DNA from: Litorivivens sp041624475
Lineage (GTDB): Bacteria; Pseudomonadota; Gammaproteobacteria; Pseudomonadales; Spongiibacteraceae
NCBI RefSeq assembly: GCF_041624475.1
Contig: NZ_JBFJUX010000002.1
Span: forward strand, 186,001 to 250,000
Direction of reading: 5' to 3'
DNA: 64,000 nucleotides
Part shown: in pieces, positions 59,917 to 64,000 of the stretch
Layout: each line of letters opens with the position of its first letter
Numbering within the stretch: position 1 is the first letter of the stretch
Position numbers and translations under genes: made by a program
The notes under the pieces: model-generated
Databases searched by the model: none
Told to the model about the DNA's origin: nothing
The model's input: only the letters and a program-made list of their open reading frames with translations

Positions 59917-61797
59917 ATGAGTGAAAGACTTTGGGACACATTGATCTGCAATGCGCTGGTATTTGATGGCAGCGGCAATCCACCCTGTACGCAGGATCTG
60001 GCGATAACTGACGGAAAGATTGTGGCGCGGGATGATTCCCTGCCGCAAAGTCGCGCCCGAGAAACTGTCGATGCCAGCGGCCAGTGGCTGCTGCCGGGGA
60101 TGGTCGATATTCATACCCACCTCGATCTGGAGGTCGAGGTGAATCCAGGGCTGGGCGAGGCGGTGCGTCACGGCACCACTTCGGTGGTTGTAGGCAACTG
60201 CTCATTGGGCACTGCCTTTGGCGCCCAGGAAAAAAACGGCGAAAGTCCGGTCATCGACTGCTTTACGCGCGTTGAAAATATGCCCAAACGGGTGCTGCAA
60301 AAGTGCGTCGACAACATGCACTGGGACAATACTGCAGATTATCTCCGCCATTTCGAAGAGCTGCCGCTTGGCCCGAATATTGCGCCGCTTTTGCCGCACT
60401 CCATGCTCCGCGCCGAGGTCATGGGGGTTCACGACAGCGTAACCCGGCCGCCGACGCAGCAGGAACTTGAGGCCATGCTGGCACTGACTCGGGAGGCGAT
60501 GGATCAGGGCTATATCGGCTTTTCCACCGACAGCATCATTTTTCATTACCTGGCAAACGACCCCCATAAGGAAAAACGCATACCGACCCAGTTTGCGTCG
60601 GAGGATGAACTCAAAGCCCTTCTCAATATTGTGCGGGACTACGACCGGGTTTGGCAGGCGACGCCCGACAGCAAACATCTGCTGACTACGCTGCGGCGGT
60701 TCTTCTGGACCTCGGGCAGATTGTTTGGCAAACCGCTGCGAGTCAGCGCGCTGACAGCACTGGATTTCAAATCCACGCCCGGTGTCTGGAAGCGCTTGTT
60801 GCGACTGGCCAAACTGCTGAACTCGCCATTGCTTAAGGGGCGCTTCCATTTTCAGGCCCTGTCGACCAATTTCAGAATGTGGGGCAATGGCGTGCAGGCG
60901 CCCATATTTGAAGAGCTCGAATCGACCCGTGCGCTGATCGCCTATGAAGTCGACGACGTTGAAGGGCGCCGCGCGCTGATGGAAACCAGCGAATGGCAGG
61001 AGCAGTTTCGCAAGGACTGGCAGTCCGTTTCACCGGAATCTGCAAGCTGGCTGACCCGGATCGGCGTTCCGACCGCCACCTTTCAGCTTGATCCGGAGGA
61101 TATTCATATCGACCCGGTCACACCGGTTGAAAGTTGGCACAACCACAAACTGTCGAGCATTTTTGCGCGTTTTCAGAAATACCGCAGGGGCGAGACCGGC
61201 CCTGCCTGTGAAGCGGAGGCGGAAGTGTTCGACAGTGCGCCTGATGATTGCGGTTCGCTTGCGGATTTTTTTGCCCACTGTCTGCGCCGTTTTGATCTCA
61301 AGTTTCGCTGGTGGCTGGATGTCGCCAATCTCGATCCAGAAATTACGGAACAGATTCTGTTCGACGACAATACGCTGCCGGGTTTTAACGACAGCGGAGC
61401 TCATATTACCAACCTCGCGTTTTACGATGGCAACCTGTTGACCCTGCAGATTGCCCAGCGCCGGGGGCTGGAAAAAGTGGCTCACGCTGTGCACCGGCTT
61501 ACCCGGGCGCCGGCTGACTTTTTCAATCTGGATGTCGGCACGCTGGAGATCGGTGCGCAGGCTGATCTGGTGCTAATCAACCCGGAAAATCTAAAAAAAT
61601 ACGACTCCAATGCCAGTCGTGAGCTGGTATACAACCCTCACTTTGAGCACGATGTGCTGGTGAATCGCTCTGATGGTGTGGTGGAGCAGGTGTATATTCG
61701 CGGCTGTCGGGTATGGGAGGAAGCCGGGCGGTTTACCGACTCCTTGGGCTCTGAAACCCTGGGTAGGGCGCTTACCGCTCGGCATAGCACCGTTTAG
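59917..61797 (+). CDS. Amidohydrolase of the N-acyl-D-amino-acid deacylase type
   Basis: 626 residues, about 130 longer than classical D-aminoacylases. The first metal motif HTH is H66-H68 (VDIHTHLD). C95 in VGNCSLG corresponds to the bridging cysteine of D-aminoacylase, and the C-terminal aspartate is in FNDSGAH. The two further histidines expected on the barrel appear to be Q225 (RIPTQFASEDE) and A278 (LRVSALTALDF). The reaction is therefore uncertain. It follows a WS/DGAT by 8 bases and may act on acylated amino acids or related lipids, by inference. Confidence 0.8.
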   Translation: MSERLWDTLICNALVFDGSGNPPCTQDLAITDGKIVARDDSLPQSRARETVDASGQWLLPGMVDIHTHLDLEVEVNPGLGEAVRHGTTSVVVGNCSLGTAFGAQEKNGESPVIDCFTRVENMPKRVLQKCVDNMHWDNTADYLRHFEELPLGPNIAPLLPHSMLRAEVMGVHDSVTRPPTQQELEAMLALTREAMDQGYIGFSTDSIIFHYLANDPHKEKRIPTQFASEDELKALLNIVRDYDRVWQATPDSKHLLTTLRRFFWTSGRLFGKPLRVSALTALDFKSTPGVWKRLLRLAKLLNSPLLKGRFHFQALSTNFRMWGNGVQAPIFEELESTRALIAYEVDDVEGRRALMETSEWQEQFRKDWQSVSPESASWLTRIGVPTATFQLDPEDIHIDPVTPVESWHNHKLSSIFARFQKYRRGETGPACEAEAEVFDSAPDDCGSLADFFAHCLRRFDLKFRWWLDVANLDPEITEQILFDDNTLPGFNDSGAHITNLAFYDGNLLTLQIAQRRGLEKVAHAVHRLTRAPADFFNLDVGTLEIGAQADLVLINPENLKKYDSNASRELVYNPHFEHDVLVNRSDGVVEQVYIRGCRVWEEAGRFTDSLGSETLGRALTARHSTV

Positions 61798-61913
61798 TAT
61801 TTCCGCAGTTGTGCCTGATTCCAGTCAACAGCTGGCTGGCTCGGTCTGCGTGGTTTATCTGATCCATAAGATCCCCGCACTACGTAAGAAAATCCATTTG
61901 GAGATATAGTTAT

Positions 61914-62549
61914 ATGATCACTGTTTATCACCTCGCCGTTTCCCAGTCTGATCGCATCGTTTGGATGCTGGAAGAACTGGGTGTGGAGTATAAACTTGAA
62001 TGGTTTGATCGCGGTGAAGACATGCTTGCGCCGCCGGAGTATCTGGCACTGCACCCCGCAGGCATGGCGCCGGTAGTGAAGGACGGTGACAAACTGCTGA
62101 CTGAATCGGCGGCCATTCTGGAGTATCTGAATCATCGCTACGGTGGTGGACGGTACAGCGTCAAACCCGAGGAAGAGGATTACGCTGACTACCTCTACTG
62201 GATGCACTTCAACAACAACGTGCAGTCGGTGTTTTTCCTGAAAATGGCGCTGGGTGGTGACTTAAGCGCCCAGCCAGATAACATGGTGGCGAAAACCGCC
62301 CAGCGTCGTGAGGAGCGTTACTACGCGCACCTGAATGATTATCTGGAGGGGCGTTCCTATCTGGCAGGCGATCGTTTTACCTGTGCCGATATAATGATGA
62401 TGTTCAACCTCACCGCGCTTCCACTGTTTGGAGGCCGCAGTATCGATGATTTGCCGAATGTTAAAAAATATGTAGAGGGGATATCCCAGCGCCCGGCCTA
62501 CCAGAAGGCTATGGCGATCGCGGGGCCGGGCGCGTCGCGACCGGACTAA
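61914..62549 (+). CDS. Glutathione S-transferase
   Basis: 211 residues. The N-terminal thioredoxin-fold domain (ITVYHLAVSQSDRIVWMLEELGVEY, HPAGMAPVV, ESAAILEYL) is followed by the helical domain with the N-capping box-like YLAGDRFTCADIMM. A serine (S10 region) rather than tyrosine may activate glutathione. It is soluble and conjugates or reduces electrophiles; the substrate is unknown. It follows the amidohydrolase by 116 bases and ends before a strong hairpin. Confidence 0.92.
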   Translation: MITVYHLAVSQSDRIVWMLEELGVEYKLEWFDRGEDMLAPPEYLALHPAGMAPVVKDGDKLLTESAAILEYLNHRYGGGRYSVKPEEEDYADYLYWMHFNNNVQSVFFLKMALGGDLSAQPDNMVAKTAQRREERYYAHLNDYLEGRSYLAGDRFTCADIMMMFNLTALPLFGGRSIDDLPNVKKYVEGISQRPAYQKAMAIAGPGASRPD

Positions 62550-62579
62550 TCCGGGGCTATTAAATCGGGGTATAAACAG

Positions 62580-62605
62580 GCGGGGCGTGAATCGCCCCGC
62601 AGTTT
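62580..62605 (+). terminator. Bidirectional hairpin between GST and small secreted protein
   Basis: Perfect stem GCGGGGCG / CGCCCCGC (62580-62587 and 62593-62600) with loop TGAAT, then AGTTTC. On the minus strand it is followed by CTGTTTAT. The T-tracts are weak, but the position between convergent genes supports termination of both. Confidence 0.65.
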
Positions 62606-62607
62606 CA

Positions 62608-62988
62608 TCAAGAGCCTGGTCGGCGCACCGTTTCAAAGGTGCCGTGCAGGTTCCAGCCATCTTTCAGTTCCCCGGCCGTTGAAATGGCCACTTCCTTGGC
62701 TTCAACGATGGTGCAGTTACCCGGTTGGAGTACCGTTTTCTTCTTGTCGTATTCAATTTCCAGCGCTACGACATGTCGGGCATCCGGCAAACAGAGCCGC
62801 ACGTCCCTCGGTGATTTGAAATTAACAACCTCAACATCCGTATTGGAGTTGACCGTAAATTCGCCCGGCTCCTGATACAGTCTTTCGACGGCCTGGCGAA
62901 AAGTGCTCTCATTCTCTACCTGAGCTATAGCTGGTGCGCTCAGGGCCGCAGTAATGGCAATAACGGGTGCTGTTTTTGTCAGTTTCAT
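62608..62988 (-). CDS. Small secreted hypothetical protein
   Basis: 126 residues. A clear signal peptide ends near PAIA-Q (residue 22). The mature 104 residues are beta-rich with two cysteines (RLCLPDA and GNCTIVEA) that could form a disulfide. I recognise no family. The GAGG ribosome site precedes the ATG at 62988. It converges with the GST gene and is alone on its strand. Confidence 0.7.
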   Translation of the reverse strand: MKLTKTAPVIAITAALSAPAIAQVENESTFRQAVERLYQEPGEFTVNSNTDVEVVNFKSPRDVRLCLPDARHVVALEIEYDKKKTVLQPGNCTIVEAKEVAISTAGELKDGWNLHGTFETVRRPGS

Positions 62989-63192
62989 GCGTCCTCCCTA
63001 GCTTGCTTGGTAATGAATAGCTAATTCCGTCCAGATTGGCGTACTTGACGCGTTGCACACAGTGATAAGTGTTAGAGCGCAGACCTTCAAGGCGGGTTAC
63101 CGGAAATGTGTTAACCGGCTCACAGCGATCCAGATCAGTTTTTGTGAATTTTTACAGGAGTGCTGCTGCCGGTACGACAGCCCAGTCAGCGT

Positions 63193-63915
63193 TTAAATAG
63201 GCTCTTTTTCCAGCGCGAGGCTGTCTGCGCTTGCTTGGAGATACCAGAGATGGCTGTCCCAATCGCCCAGCACTATGCGCTCAGCATCTTGGCCGTCGAT
63301 CTTGAGTGCATGGCGAGCCGGGCGGTGGGTGTGGCCATGTATCAGGCGCTTGCAGCCGTGTTCCGACAGCGCTGTGAGCACTTCGGCGGGGGTGACATCC
63401 ATGATGTCTTCAGCCTTGTTGCTGGTCGCTTCGCTGCTGGCCATGCGCAATTGCTCTGCCAGTTGCCGGCGGGCGGCGAGGGGTTGCGACAGTAATTGCT
63501 GTTGCCATTCTTGGGAGCGCAGTTGCTGCCGCAGCTTCTGGTATTCAGTGTCGGCGGTACACAGGCTGTCGCCGTGCATCAGTAAGGTGGGCGTGCCGTA
63601 GAGTTCGATTTTGCAGGGGTCGGAGAGCAGAGTGCCGCCGGTTTCTTCGGCGAAACGCTTGCCGAGCAGAAAATCGCGATTGCCGTGCAGAAAATAGAGC
63701 TGGGTGCCGCTATCGCTCAATTTTCTGAAGGCGGCAACGCTGTTACGGGCCAGTGTCGCGTCGTCATCATCCCCCACCCAGGCCTCGAACAGGTCGCCGA
63801 GCACGTAGAGCGTTTCTGCTTTTGCTGCTTTATCGTTAAGGAAGTGCAAAAACGCCCGGAAAATATCCGGGCGTTTTTCATCCAGATGCAGGTCTGAGAT
63901 GAAGAGGGTAGTCAT
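63193..63915 (-). CDS. lpxH: UDP-2,3-diacylglucosamine diphosphatase LpxH
   Basis: 240 residues, the normal length. Metallophosphatase motifs are ISDLHLD, LGDLFEAWVGDDD, HGNRDFLLG, MHGDSLC and HGHTHRPA. It removes UMP from UDP-2,3-diacylglucosamine to give lipid X in lipid A synthesis, at the inner membrane face. Its ATG overlaps the ppiB stop (TAATG), the same ppiB-lpxH order as E. coli. Confidence 0.96.
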   Translation of the reverse strand: MTTLFISDLHLDEKRPDIFRAFLHFLNDKAAKAETLYVLGDLFEAWVGDDDDATLARNSVAAFRKLSDSGTQLYFLHGNRDFLLGKRFAEETGGTLLSDPCKIELYGTPTLLMHGDSLCTADTEYQKLRQQLRSQEWQQQLLSQPLAARRQLAEQLRMASSEATSNKAEDIMDVTPAEVLTALSEHGCKRLIHGHTHRPARHALKIDGQDAERIVLGDWDSHLWYLQASADSLALEKEPI

Positions 63916-64000
63916 TATTCCGCGACGTAGGCCTTCTCGATTACCACATCCTCTGCCGGGACATCCTGATGACCGGCGGCCATGGTGGTAGAAACGCCCT
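63915..64000 (-). CDS. ppiB: Peptidyl-prolyl cis-trans isomerase PpiB, C-terminal part
   Basis: Only the last 27 codons and the stop are visible, reading GVSTTMAAGHQDVP and ending VVIEKAYVAE. This matches the end of cytoplasmic cyclophilins, and E. coli also has ppiB before lpxH. The rest lies beyond the right edge. Confidence 0.8.
   Translation of the reverse strand, partial: GVSTTMAAGHQDVPAEDVVIEKAYVAE

Noticed and set aside
62989..63192. Small gene between the secreted protein and lpxH
   Set aside because: No start with ribosome site followed by a plausible reading frame was seen.

Overview
The window is about 58-60% G+C chromosomal DNA, densely coding, with no insertion sequence, prophage, CRISPR array, rRNA or tRNA that I could find. 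Gene content and order point to a marine-type gammaproteobacterium of the Pseudomonas/Marinobacter/Cellvibrionales neighbourhood. It has a complete Na+-NQR operon, two wax ester synthase/DGAT genes, a two-domain fatty acyl-CoA reductase, LexA/SulA next to topA, and the gene order methylthioinosine phosphorylase - csiV - mfd - gap - nqr. From memory the topA-lexA, MTIP-mfd-gap-nqr and mltD-gloB-rnhA-dnaQ-fimL blocks match Pseudomonas aeruginosa; this was not checked by a search.

Layout. 1-3193 (minus): lipid-storage pair of a WS/DGAT and a fatty acyl-CoA reductase cut by the left edge. 3363-6120 (minus): iclR - araC - SpoU-type methyltransferase operon. 6121-6457: regulatory region with a consensus sigma-54 promoter in front of amtB (6458-7750), which ends in a strong terminator. 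7880-10185: double-FHA protein, thioredoxin-fold protein, UspA and two small proteins. 10317-14875: topA, two small conserved genes, then convergent sulA/lexA with tandem SOS boxes. 15034-22075: small acidic protein, MscS-type channel, methylthioinosine phosphorylase, CsiV, Mfd. 22316-31433: long-form GAPDH, nqrABCDEF, apbE, nqrM and a small Rieske protein. 31491-33981: L,D-transpeptidase and DUF882/M15-like peptidase. 33991-36104 (minus): DAHP synthase and mtnA. 36184-40115: small secreted protein, rlmD, large lipoprotein hydrolase. 40122-43594 (minus): AraC regulator, lipoprotein tyrosine phosphatase, low-MW phosphatase, LLM-class oxidoreductase. 43713-51169 (minus): mltD followed by a five-gene peptide ABC importer. 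51241-54101: gloB, methyltransferase, rnhA, dnaQ. 54382-58349: FimL-like protein, a membrane protein, sohB, an orphan GspG-like pseudopilin. 58433-62549: second WS/DGAT, D-aminoacylase-like amidohydrolase, GST. 62608-64000 (minus): small secreted protein, lpxH, and the 3' end of ppiB.

How the genes work together. The acyl-CoA reductase makes fatty alcohol and WS/DGAT esterifies it to wax, so the left edge holds a storage-lipid pathway. A second WS/DGAT lies about 55 kb away with an amidohydrolase. NqrA-F, ApbE (flavin transfer) and NqrM (iron centre maturation) form a self-sufficient sodium-pump module. Methylthioinosine phosphorylase releases 5-methylthioribose-1-phosphate, the substrate of MtnA encoded 17 kb away. 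MltD and the downstream ABC importer may link murein turnover to peptide uptake. I did not find a clear new defence or mobile system. The most interesting signals are the altered ND motif in the first WS/DGAT, the amidohydrolase lacking two expected metal-ligand histidines, the amtB control region, the orphan pseudopilin and the mltD-transporter operon.
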